Source: Anticarsia gemmatalis (taxonomy: Eukaryota; Arthropoda; Insecta; Lepidoptera; Erebidae). From it: DNA of 64,000 bases. The stretch spans positions 2,986,501-3,050,500 of the forward strand of contig NC_134770.1 in NCBI RefSeq assembly GCF_050436995.1, given 5' to 3'. The notes under the pieces were generated by a model. That model made no database searches, had not been told where the DNA came from, and saw nothing but the letters and a program-made list of their open reading frames with translations. This document shows positions 1 to 9,995 of this stretch, one piece after another; position 1 is the first letter of the stretch, and every line of letters begins with the position of its first letter. The translations under genes were made by a program, and so were the position numbers.

Positions 1-1129
1 TTCGTATGATAACGGATGAAAAATGCGTTGCACTGTTAGCGTTTATTGGGTAACCGGGTAATTTGCACTAGGTATTAATAGGGTTTGTTAGTATAAGCCG
101 TGATTAGGCTTTGCTAGGATTTGTTATTTTTGTACCGTGATGTTAATACTAGCGGTATCCCGTGGCTTTACTCGTATTTATTTCTACGGTTGTTGACATG
201 CTGTTGGCTAATAGCTTCATCATAAATGTGACTGGTATGTGAAATGTTATGGAATTCTACATATTGGTTTTCATAAACAAATTAATATAAATTTCCTTAG
301 CGTTTTAAAAATAATTGTATTCATAACTTCAGGCACGAATTAAGCGATCAGGTGTCTTTAAATATACTTCATAAAGACTATCATTTATTTGCGGAAGATT
401 TTAATTGACAATTGGAATACTTAAAGTATTAGTAAGTCTTGTAATAAGTCCGAAAGCTTTCCTAAAACAAATAAATAAACTAAATAATAATAATAACGTA
501 CAAACCTTAGTCATTTAAACAAAACAGATTATACAAAAATACCGTAAAGTAACTCCTAAAGCATGTTTAGCATTTAAATTGTTATTTAAAACTATTTATA
601 AAGAAGTAATTTACCTTTAAACATACAACTTCCGTGCGGATCCGATATTTAAATAACATCAATCGATTTTATAACAAAGCACATAATCTCCCGCCGAGAC
701 CGACTTTATAATATTTCTAACTTCGCCCGAACTCCGAAATTTTAATTCAAAACCGATTTTCCCCACTTATATTACGATTATATATATAAAAGTTGGTTTG
801 TTAGTCATTTTGTCACAGCATGTGATTTTTATAGAGCCCGATTGTATCTTTATTTTGGAAATAAAATAGTTTGTTTTTAAGAGATTTTTATTGTTTAGAA
901 ATGTATGTTGTGTATAAATATTTTGTATTTGTAGTGGTTTATTCCTGTGTATTGTTGATGTTTTAGTTAAAGGTCAGATTATTTTTTGTATTTGATGTCC
1001 AAATGGACAATGGCTATTGTTATCAGTTTGACTGTCGCAATAACTCATTTTTTGTATTTACGTTTTAAGAGCATGCTTTATTTTTACGCATGTCAATATG
1101 CATGCACGGGAAAGACATGCAGAGAAAGG
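1..1129. other. AT-rich sequence, nothing recognised
   Basis: No exon-like open frame, repeat family or RNA gene was recognised here. The short open frame beginning near 986 runs into the repeat remnant that follows and has no recognisable protein features. Confidence 0.6.
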
Positions 1130-1245
1130 ACGAGTCCCTATAATGGTTACATTAGTAGACCTTTGCCCAGCAATGGGACAACTCTTTGCTGGGCTAAGGT
1201 CTCTTCCCAAACGAGGAAGGGGTGAAGTCTTAGAGGTCTCTTGTT
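1130..1245. repeat. SINE-B tail-like fragment forming a hairpin
   Basis: This stretch contains the 'tgcccagcaatggga' motif that marks the 3' tail of SINE-B and related lepidopteran repeats. It is followed at once by an inverted version of the same motif and a 'ggtctcttccc' block like the SINE-B tail at 2305-2400. The two halves pair as 17-bp arms (1157-1173 and 1186-1202, one mismatch) around a 12-nt loop. No tRNA-like head is present, so this is a tail-only remnant, probably two tails in opposite orientation. Confidence 0.6.
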
Positions 1246-2294
1246 ACGAATAATTGGTACAAATTTTATTTTTATGAAAATTACTTCAAATAGTTATCAA
1301 GATTTTCTACGCATATATTTTACAAGATGAGTTATTTCTACGGCTGTGTTTGTAGATAAAGATCAGCAACATTGCAATGTGTCTAACCATTAAAGTGAGC
1401 CCAGTATTACACTGTACTATATTTACATATGTATGTACGACAGTAAAGCAAAAATAAACCCATCCTCATAACAGTATACTCCAGTACCATTACAAAACCG
1501 GAGTTAATATTAAGTTACAAAACTCTCCACGTTTTTGGATCTTCTACAGTAACGATAATAAACAAACTCGCTATTACCTCATCACATATTCAGTTAAACT
1601 TATAACGTACAGTCGTAAGCAATAACATGAATAAACTGTGACAAACTGTGTGTTTTAAACGTGCTTTTTTGCAGGAAAATGTCACTGTAATTGTTGAAAG
1701 TTTAAGTGGTCTGGTGACAATAGAGACAAAGACTTTTGGAAGGCATGCATAAGGCCGAAGCCAACATGCAGTTTTCTTTTGATGATGACTGATTACGATG
1801 ACAAATATATGGATTATGGAGCCGTAATCAACAGATTGTCACAAAAAATCACCGGATTACGTCCAAAACTAAGGCAAGCCTTACATCAAACATGAAATTC
1901 TGTGGGGACTATAGCACTAGCCTATAACATTATGACTATTATCAAATGGTGAATACATAGGTAGTAATTGTCATTATTACGTATATCAAATTGTAAATAC
2001 ATAGAGTAATAATTGTAAGAGTATTTTTGAAACGACAAACAGTGGTCTTTATTGGGCTTTTACTGACAACGATCACAAGGCGTACATATTCTGCTTCCGA
2101 CTGTACAAAAATACTGACGTCAAGGAAGTTTGTTCGCAACAATCTGCTACAAGTTTGAGATATAATTAAAATGCTACAAGTATGTGAGTCGGGCTCATGA
2201 CACAGAGTATATTATACATATTTAACTTCATTATTTCATCACAGCATTAAATAAAATTGACGTCATCTAGTTATTTATTTCTATTAAGCTGACT
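1246..2294. other. AT-rich sequence without recognised gene
   Basis: No family was recognised. Two perfect TGACGTCA (CRE-type) palindromes lie at 2115-2122 and 2258-2265. A weak splice-acceptor-like site precedes a 25-codon open frame at 1675-1752, judged to be chance. Confidence 0.5.
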
Positions 2295-2640
2295 ATTCAT
2301 AACATAAATAAATAAAATAAATTTAACCCATTATTGTTCCACTGCTGGGCAAGGGTCTCCTCCCGTAATGAGGGAGGGTTTAGGCCTCGAGTCCATCACG
2401 CTGGCCAAGTGCGGGTTGGGGACTTTGCATGCCCTCAATAAATGTATTAAACAAATATTAGGCATGCAAGGTTTCCTCACGATGTTTTCCTTCACCGTTG
2501 GAGCATGTGATAATTATTTCTAATACACACATAACTTCGAAAAGTCATTCGTGTGTTGCCTCGGGTTCGAACCTGCGACCACTTGCGTGGGAGGTGTCAA
2601 CTTATACCACTCGGCTATCACTGCTCTTATCCATAACATA
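2295..2640 (-). mobile_element. SINE-B, full-length copy with target-site duplication
   Basis: This is a tRNA-derived short interspersed element on the minus strand. Its head (about 2560-2625) reads, in element sense, as a tRNA-like A box (agccgagtggtataag) and a B box (ggttcgaacc). The body carries the conserved block at 2463-2505 (gcaaggtttcctcacgatg), and the tail carries the 'cccactgctgggcaagg'-type motif before a short AT-rich run. The flanks 2295-2306 and 2629-2640 share a 12-bp sequence ending in cataacata with one mismatch, read as the target-site duplication. Such elements are transcribed by RNA polymerase III and moved by a partner LINE. Other copies in the window are at 14943, 29041, 35241 (split) and 54617 (variant). 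Confidence 0.88.
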
Positions 2641-2649
2641 GTGGTATGT

Positions 2650-2740
2650 ATAATACATACATACGTGAAATCGCACCTTCTTCCCCTAGGTGTAGGTAGA
2701 CACCAAAGAACGCTGCTGAGTACGATCCTTACAAACTTAC
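2650..2740 (-). repeat. Tail repeat T fragment (LINE/SINE 3' end)
   Basis: In minus sense this reads as a 'gttctttggtgtctacc' block, then a 'cctaggggaagaaggtg' block, then a CATA/TATG simple repeat. The same order recurs at 13755-13925, 53985-54075 and in scraps at 46590, 60005 and 61000. I know this as a very common lepidopteran retroelement 3' end but cannot assign a family name. Confidence 0.6.
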
Positions 2741-3503
2741 CTCTCTTCATTCTTCTTCTAGTCTTCTCAGATTCTCTCTTAGGCTTCTTGATTTACATAA
2801 ATAGCGTTTTGTCTATCTGATTTAGACTTAGCCTGTTTTCAGTCCACCAATTTATAGTCCCACAATTCCTATTTTTGTCTATCAATAACACGCAGCTGTA
2901 CCAAATGCTGACGGTAACCGGCTCTGATTTTTTCACTGTTCACTTCCCATCACCATGACCATGTATTTTTTGATAACACACTGCCCATAATAAGTCTTAT
3001 CTACACAAAGATGTGAAGGAGAAAATCGTTTTAAAATTACATGCCTTTTAATCAGTTTATTACCATCAACACACTGCCTCAAATCTTAATAGAATGGTCA
3101 CACGACCAAGCTTCGAACCCGTGTTACACAAAGATCATGTTTTATTCAAAAATACTGATAAAAGCTTAGAAACAAAACAAGTCCGAGATTTAAATAGAAG
3201 CCCGACATCTTATTTACCAAAAGACTTTTAAAGAAAATCGATAAAATTTCAATTCAGCCCTAATGAGTCAATAGTACCTTTATACCCCCCTCCTCCCCTC
3301 TTAATTTTCAATAAAAACGTCCGATTAGCATAACACTTTAGGCCGTCCACAAACTCACGACTTTATCGCGAGTCGTAACTATTTTCGACGTAAATTTTGT
3401 CGTGAAATTATAATTTTAAATCAGATCCCGCTTTTGACAATACCTGATTTTAAATTTTAAATTTGACGAAGTTATATTAAGAATTTTTGATTAATTTATT
3501 TAA
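2741..3503. other. AT-rich sequence, nothing recognised
   Basis: No repeat family or gene was seen. A short polypyrimidine run lies near 3285-3300. Confidence 0.5.
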
Positions 3504-3760
3504 TCTATACTAATATAATAAAGCTGAAGAGTTTGTTTGTTTGTTTGTTTGAACGCGCTAATCTCAGGAACTACTGGTCCGATTTGAAAAATTCTTTCAG
3601 TGTTAGATAGCCCATTTATCGAGGAAGGCTATAGGCTATTATATAACATTACGCTACGGTCATTAGGAGCGGAGTAGCAACGAAAAATGTTACAAAAACG
3701 GGGAAAATTTTGACCCATTCTCTCTTATATGACGCAAGCGAAGTTGCGCGGGTCAGCTAG
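3504..3760 (+). mobile_element. Helitron-like element, subfamily A (257 bp)
   Basis: A non-autonomous rolling-circle (Helitron-like) element. It begins TCTATACTAATAT after a flanking A, has a TTTG repeat at about 3531-3550 and the block aacgcgctaatctcaggaac, and ends GGGTCAGCTAG before a flanking T. The 5' TC, 3' CTAG, A/T target and the small hairpin just before the end (cgcaa/ttgcg, 3732-3747) are the diagnostic Helitron features. No protein is encoded. Related copies are at 35322, 36701, 36930 and 49386. Confidence 0.88.
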
Positions 3761-4946
3761 TTTATTAATATTGCTGAAGGATTTCGTTATAGTTTAATTT
3801 TATTGGATAAGTTAAGAGCTTAATTTTAATATTTTGGGTAATTTTACTGGGTGAGTGTCAGGCTAACAATCTTTGACTTTATTAACATCTCTCTTAGATT
3901 TTCTTAAAAAATAAATAAATTAATATTACGTGAGACAGCAGTTAAAGATGAAAGTAAACCATAAATAAAATTAACAGTAATTCAACAATCTCTATGTAAT
4001 ATGTAACTAAGAAGAACAGGGTGTTAACTCCGTGCTACACATTTTAGGCTATACCTAACTCTAACTTATCACAAACTGAATATTCTTCAACCAACACGAA
4101 TATTACTAAAAATAAAACTTCATAAAGCCTGGTAAATAAATTAAAACTTTTATCTAAGAAAATCTTGAGCTACGAATAAACTTTAATTACATAAGACAAT
4201 ACATTTTGCCGACGTATAATCGTAAATCTGTGACCGGCCTAATACCGTAGGAGGCCTCTTAACCGAATTTTACGGCTTGTTGCCGCTATAAAGTAAAATA
4301 TAAAACGCTAAAGTGAATAAAATCATTATTTGGATAAACAAAAGTAAAAGAAAGGATGCTTAGAGTAAAGGTTATCGTACACTGTACAGACAAATCCGTA
4401 AAAGGATACCTTGACAACATACAGACAGGCTTTATGGCAATGTGACAATATTAAAGTAAGGCAATGTGTTATATATTTTTGTTAGACATTTTGGGGCTAA
4501 GTATGCAACATTCCCAAAAGATTTTTCAAAAATTTATAATAGTATTGGCTATTTATCACTATTTCTCAACGCAACATCTTGTGGCATGGAGACGTATCTA
4601 TCTAATAACGAAATGTATACCACCTTCATTTGGTTAGTCAAAATATAAATGTATATATTTTCAATACATTCACAACTCATGTAAGATCATAACTAACAAT
4701 AATAATAAAACAATACCAATACTATACGCACATCAACTAAACCTTTCTTTTACATTCCAATTGCAACAAAAATGCTGACCACGCACATTCCTTCCACCGC
4801 AACATTATCTCAAAGCTAACAGACCTATCACACAAAATCAACACCACACACTTAAAAACAATACAAATCTCAGCCAATTTACTCCAATTGTTTATCGAAC
4901 TTCTTTTGTGTGCTCACACCTTTATTCACGACAGGTGTCGGGCCGA
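3761..4946. other. AT-rich sequence, nothing recognised
   Basis: No gene or repeat family was recognised. The 60-codon frame near 4466 has no recognisable protein features. Confidence 0.5.
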
Positions 4947-5549
4947 GTGAGATAATGGTGAAACAAAACAACTTGAATGATTTAATTATGAAGTCGAGTG
5001 TGACTAAGCGAGATACCAAGCAACCTGTTGTGAGAAATGAATCTTTATGTTATTTATTTATACCATAGATTTTTTAACTAGGAATGCTTATACTACCATT
5101 AAAAGGCGACGATTTGATTTAAGAGTTTAACTTAATTCATATCACACGTATGAATATTATATCTACACAATATGCAGTCATTTAGTCTCTAATGCACCGC
5201 TCGATTAAAATTAGTTCCGAATATCCTTGTAATTTTAGCGGAGTATCGAGTAATTAATTGCCAAAATAATGGTTACCAAATAAGAATAAAGCACAATGGA
5301 TCGACTTTACTAAATTAGTCGACTAAGTTTTTGTTGTTTAGAAACATTCAGCTGCTAAGTCACTCAGAACTGTATTGAACTTTCTGTACCTAAACTACTA
5401 GTGAGATAATGGTAAAACAAAACAACTTGAATGATTTAATTATGAACTCGAGTGTGACTAAGCGAGATACCAAGGAACCTGTTGTGAGAAATGAATCTTT
5501 ATGTTATTTATTTATACCATAGAATCTTTAACTAGGAATGCTTATACTA
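4947..5549 (+). repeat. Partial tandem duplication: two 149-bp direct repeats
   Basis: The segments 4947-5095 and 5401-5549 are collinear and equal in length, with about five substitutions between them. They are spaced 454 bp start to start, so the structure is a 454-bp unit followed by an incomplete second copy. The second copy stops at the palindrome that begins at 5550. Neither copy codes for a recognisable protein. Confidence 0.9.
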
Positions 5550-5619
5550 ACAAAAAATGCGGCGATTTGTATATACACATTCATATAGATGTGTATATAC
5601 AAATCGCCGTATTTTTTGT
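5550..5619. repeat. Long hairpin, 31-bp arms, 8-nt loop
   Basis: Arms 5550-5580 and 5589-5619 are reverse complements with a single G/T-type mismatch around the loop tcatatag. The first arm begins with sequence similar to the bases following the first duplicated copy (the gcg.cgatttg region near 5105). The hairpin therefore looks like an inverted duplication formed at the end of the tandem copy. A miRNA-like precursor is possible but unsupported. Confidence 0.9.
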
Positions 5620-6869
5620 ATTTTATACCATACAAAAAATATTTTAATACCATACAAATAAATTGTGTATGAAGTAACAATTACCTTGATCATATCCAAT
5701 TTTTACTAATTGTTATTGGAAGCAGCAAGAATAAAAATGTTTTTATTCATTGTCACACCCTTTCGAGTTTTTTGAGTTAAAACAAAGAGTGATCAAAATT
5801 ATAATTACCAGTACACAAAGTAAGGAATGATTTCTAACTTATTTCTTTAATAATGTAAACACGTAACTGAAGCAAGTATTACACGCAGTATAGTCTTACA
5901 AGCTAAAAAACATCCAATAACAAAAATATATTATAAAAAGCCGAAAAAATATATCTACTTGAAAACAATACATTATACCAATACAGTTAAATTTAGCACT
6001 ACAAAGTCTCATCATTCAACGTAGTCAATTGTACAGTCGTGCGCAGCATGTCGCGGGGACAATGTACATGTATTGTGTATTGTTATTGTCTAATGTTGTC
6101 ATATTTTATTGTAGCTGACTGTACTAGGTAGTGTGGCTTGAGGTTACGGTTTTTGTGGGATAAAGTTATAGGAAGAGTAGCGAATAAATACGTTGTAAAT
6201 AAACATTTTGTCGTAACTAAAAAAAAAGAAAGTCATGTCAGTCAAATCATGAAGTCGATGGACGAAGCTGAAAGGAAAGTGTGATGATCTATTACTTAAG
6301 TAATGAAGGGTTATGTCTGTAAAACTCATTTTCGTAAAATACATAAACTGAAAAAAAAAAGATTTTTAATAAGTGTCCTCGGAAATTCAGTGTTACCAAT
6401 TTGGAATTGCTTTAAATAATAATATGGTAACAGTTTAATATACATAAATAAATATATACGCTATAAGTACCTATTGTCTTTTATATCCAAAATTATGAAT
6501 TAGTAAGACAATTAGAGTTCTTTGGCGTCTAAAAAACTCAAATTGTTTCGCTGTAATAACAGTCACACCCATAACAAAAAACCTTTCAACAATTTAAATA
6601 CTCATTGCAATTACCACATAAAACTCAATTCTCGCTTCATAAAACGTCATAACACAGATTAATTACAATCGCAATATCCTTTATTAATATAAAATTAATA
6701 TGAAATGAATTAAATCCGTATTGCAGCTGACATTATGCATGGCACAGATAACATTGTTGCTAGTGACACATATTGTGAACTTACTACTGTTTAGTAGAAC
6801 GGCTCTCAACATTTTTTTTCATCGAGATTATATAAAATTGTATTGCTGGCAATAGTTTCTGTTAAAAAC
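5620..6869. other. AT-rich sequence, nothing recognised
   Basis: No gene or repeat family was recognised. Short homopolymer runs occur near 6220 and 6350. Confidence 0.5.
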
Positions 6870-7095
6870 TTATCAATTAACCTAGCCTTTCCTCCAACTA
6901 TGTTGGAATCGGCTTCCAGACTCACCGGATACGAGTATTTTACATTTACGCAGCCGAATACCAGTGTTTTACATGGAGCGACTGCCTATCGGACCTACAC
7001 ATCCCGGTTGCCTGGGTTAAAACATGATACCTCGGTAAGACTGTTTGTCAGACTTTCAAACTTTTGACTACTTTTGGTAACGACGATGATAAAAT
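6870..7095 (+). repeat. Dispersed repeat P, 5' portion
   Basis: Contains the ordered blocks ccaactatgttgga, ggcttccagactcaccgga, ggagcgactgcctatc and ggtaagactg..gtcagac. I recognise these as a very common lepidopteran dispersed repeat. Later parts of the same unit occur at 40310-40515, 43985-44065, 63430-63545 and, inverted, 21785-22000. Whether it is the 3' end of a LINE or an independent element cannot be decided here. Confidence 0.65.
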
Positions 7096-8020
7096 TAAAT
7101 GTTATGTGTATATTAGAATTAATAGCAATTTGCTATAATTCGTTCCTTAAAGGATTCTCGTAATAATTCAATCTCCAAACCACGCACTTGGCAGTCATTA
7201 AGACTGAAAACCTAATACGGCTCAAACGAAATTAATTTTAACTTATATCTCCTTTTACGCTTTCACTATCTTAACACGAGATCATAACAGATAAATAAAA
7301 AAGGACTTTGTAAATTGTACAAATAGCAAAAAAAAACTTTGCGAACTTTTTATCAACTATTGCGAATAAGTTGGGCACCACTGGCCCACTAGATGTGTAC
7401 GCGATAAACCTTATTGTTGTAGTGAACAGACCACACACGAGCTGTTTTATTATGTCAACGTATTGTTGCACATTTTGCCTGTTTTTGCAAGCTTCTATTT
7501 AGTTCTGTGGACTTTGTTTGTTCAAACGTACAATAATTATTCCTGAAATGTACGGCCAGATCGCACTATTCATTTTGATAAAATTGGCCATAAATATAAT
7601 TGCTGACCTGGGATCAAATATAGGTACTAATGTTAAAACAAAAAAAGCCCTTTAGCGGCTTGAAGTTTAGTTGTTTTTTTAGTAAGGGGCAGCTGAAAAT
7701 CAGTGCTGTCCCAGCACAGCGTACACTGAGTTGTGGCCCTTTGTTACATATAAATGTACTGACTAGTTACTACATAAAGTTAAGATTTTTTTAGGTATCA
7801 CCAAAATAAATGTTTTAAAGGTAAACTTAAAGATTGCAATAAAGAAAGAAATCTAGCACGCGTTACGTATACTAATATAGTGTAAGATGCGAAATATTAA
7901 ATGTCTTTCTTCAACATGTAATCTACCACCTTGCCTTTTGATTTGTTTAGTAATTTTCGCGTTCATAACTTACAAACAAACACACTTTGAGACTTTGTGT
8001 CAATTTTAATAATGGAATAA
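7096..8020. other. Mostly anonymous; possible retroelement tail at 7650-7750
   Basis: The stretch ggggcagctgaaaatcagtg near 7686, followed by a small hairpin (gtgctg/cagcac), has a higher GC content than its surroundings and may be an old retroelement 3' end. Nothing else was recognised. Confidence 0.35.
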
Positions 8021-8225
8021 GACTCTCTGTGGTGCAGTGGTTTAAGTCGCTACACCACTACCATGGCGTCGGGAGGTCGTGGGTTCGATCCCCACGCGGA
8101 GCGATTATTTGTGCGATTCACAAATAAATTCAGGTTTGGTTTACTTTGTGTCCTTTGTTTGTATGTTTGTAAAAGTCCCCGCGACACATGAGCAGTTCAG
8201 AGAAGGAAGATGTCTTAAAAAAAGA
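8021..8225 (+). mobile_element. SINE-A copy
   Basis: tRNA-derived SINE. The head 8021-8103 has an A-box-like gtggtgcagtggtttaag and a B box gggttcgatccc. The body contains atttgtgcgattcacaaata and the block gtaaaagtccccgcgacaca at about 8170, ending in a short A-rich run. The same order occurs on the minus strand at 19064-19227 and 23170-23386. Because it is followed by SINE-specific sequence and lacks a proper acceptor stem, it is not a functional tRNA gene. Confidence 0.85.
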
Positions 8226-8259
8226 GACATTAGTAAGCTGTAGTTGTATATCCAACAGG

Positions 8260-9312
8260 CACTCTAGAATGTGGGGCTCCAGTTTGGTCTGAACGACTTG
8301 CAGGTGTCCAAAGGCATAGACGCAAGTTCTATAGTTTGCAACGTAAAGTAGCCATCCGAATAGTTAGAGGATATAGAACTATATCCTTTGACGCAGCTAC
8401 ACTTTTGGCTCGTTTTCCTCCTCTGGATTTATTAGCAGATATGGATGCTAGGGTTTACAACCAAAGGCGCTCCATCCGCGAAAGTAGTGTAAATGAGCCG
8501 GCAAGGACGTTTGAGACTATTAAACGCCAAGAACAGGACCGTGCCCTTGCAATCTGGCGAGAAAGGCTTCATGAGCCTCAAAGTGTGCGGCAACGTATTG
8601 TTGAGGCTATCCTGCCGTCTTTTGAAACTTGGCTTAAGAGGAAATCCCGTGTTACTTTCCGGCTTGTTCAAGTTTTTACTGGGCATGGCTGTTTTGGGGA
8701 ATACCTAAACCGGATTGGCCGTGAAGTAACAGCACAATGCCATCATTGCTCTGACGGGCAAGATTCAGCACAGCATACACTTCAATTGTGTTCTGCGTGG
8801 GATCTAGAACGGCGGACCTTAGAGGAACACATTGGTTTGAATCTGACCTTACCAGCTGTTGTGTCGACAATGCTTACAAATGAGTCTGCGTGGAAGGCTA
8901 TGATTCTATTTTGTGAATCCGTGATGAAGAAGAAAGAAGCAGCGGAAAGAGAGAGGGAAAGAGCAGACCCTACACGTAGAAGGAGACGTCACCGCCAGAG
9001 GGGTGGTGTATCTTAAAAGGGATTACTGGCGTCAGGACTGAGGGCTCATGGCGTTTTTAAAATGTAAGGAAATATTGGGGTTTTTAATAAATTGCTAATA
9101 TAGCTGAGGTAAAGGTTAAAGGAAACTAAATTTCCAGAGAGTTGTGCTTCGGCAACGCACTTAGGGAAACTCTGGATAGCAAATAGCGGTACCAGAGTTT
9201 CTCTGGTAAGTGCTGACGGTGAGTCGAGGGAGGTTTTAGTCGGTAAGAATCCGACATAACCGGACTTTCAACCCCAAGAGAGTCGGGTATCTTATGGAAG
9301 ATTTCCCCCTCG

Positions 9313-9343
<31 letters not shown>

Positions 9344-9357
9344 CACTCTAGAATGTG
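8260..9357 (+). mobile_element. 5'-truncated non-LTR retrotransposon (R1/Jockey group) with poly(A) and TSD
   Basis: A LINE insertion truncated at its 5' end, as expected for target-primed reverse transcription. The body (8274-9343) holds the end of the polyprotein frame, a roughly 300-bp 3' UTR with hairpin-prone sequence (9135-9230) and a 29-bp poly(A) run at 9313-9341. The same 14-bp sequence, cactctagaatgtg, flanks it at 8260-8273 and 9344-9357. A perfect duplication and a long uninterrupted poly(A) suggest a fairly recent insertion. The first copy of the duplication happens to stay in frame with the truncated coding region. Confidence 0.93.
8276..9016 (+). pseudogene. C-terminal fragment of LINE ORF2 (reverse transcriptase polyprotein), zinc-knuckle end
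   Basis: About 246 codons remain, with no internal stop or frameshift. The fragment begins inside the region downstream of the reverse transcriptase core: the frame reads GAPVWSERLAGVQRHRRKFY, then QRKVAIRIVRGYRT. It ends with a cysteine-histidine knuckle, CHHCSDGQDSAQHTLQLC, a CX2CX8HX4C arrangement typical of the C-terminus of R1-clade and related LINE ORF2 proteins. The tail is rich in Arg, Lys and Glu. The endonuclease domain and the RT catalytic motif are absent because of the 5' truncation, so it cannot act by itself. No start codon belongs to it; the natural start lay upstream in the intact element. R1 versus Jockey or I clade cannot be decided from this fragment, though R1 looks most likely. 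Confidence 0.9.
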
Positions 9358-9528
9358 TAGGAATCTGTTTAATATAAGATCTAGGAAAGAAGCGAGGTTC
9401 GCGATATCTGAGAAAAACGGCAAACATATTAAACGATTCGTAAAATTCTCGATTCATTTGTCTCTGGTAACACGTGCCGATATAGGCTTCAATACGCTCG
9501 TGTAGGCTCCACTCAACTTATGGATTTA

Positions 9529-9745
9529 TCCATACTAATATTATAAATGCGAAAGTAACTCTGTCTGTCTGTCTGCCTGTCTGTTACTCAATCACGCCTA
9601 AACTACTGAAACAATTTGCATGAAATTTGGTATGGATATATTTTGATACCCGAGAAAAGACATAGGCTACTTTTTACCCTGGAAAAATGACGCATTTAGA
9701 TGGGTAAATTCCTGAATTTAATTCGAAGTCGCGGGTAAAAGCTAG
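9529..9745 (+). mobile_element. Helitron-like element, subfamily B (217 bp)
   Basis: Begins TCCATACTAATATTATAAAT after a flanking A, carries a short CTGT array, and ends aagtcgcgggtaaaagCTAG before a flanking T. These are the Lep1-like 5' and 3' signatures. It differs from subfamily A in its CTGT repeat and in its internal block aaatttggtatggatat. Confidence 0.88.
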
Positions 9746-9787
9746 TTTACCATATATCTAAGGATAAGCCTTCGAGAAGGTACAATA

Positions 9788-9995
9788 TCTTACGAATATT
9801 ATAATAAAGTTTGTAAATATGTATGGATGTTTGTTACTCTTTCACGCAAATACTACTGAACCGATTACAATGATATTTGGTATGCAGCTGAAGACTCAGA
9901 ATAACACTTAGGTTACTTTTTATCCCGGAGTTTCCGTGGGATCTGGATTTACACGGGAAGGGTTTCCATGCGCACGAAGTCGCGGGCGGCCGCTA
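9788..9995 (+). mobile_element. Helitron-like element, subfamily B variant
   Basis: Starts TCTTACGAATATTATAATAA after A and ends cgaagtcgcgggcggccgCTAG before T, with a GCGG/CCGC stem just before the end. The body contains gtatggatgtttgttactct and ctactgaaccgatta. It lies 42 bp downstream of another subfamily B element in the same orientation. It has no coding capacity. Confidence 0.85.

Noticed and set aside
1675..1752. Splice-acceptor-like TTTTTTGCAG followed by a 25-codon frame
   Set aside because: The segment is short, has no GC rise, no recognisable protein and no partner exon. Such sites are frequent by chance.
8021..8103. tRNA gene-like sequence with good A and B boxes
   Set aside because: It lacks a paired acceptor stem and continues into SINE-A body sequence shared with two other copies, so it is a SINE head.
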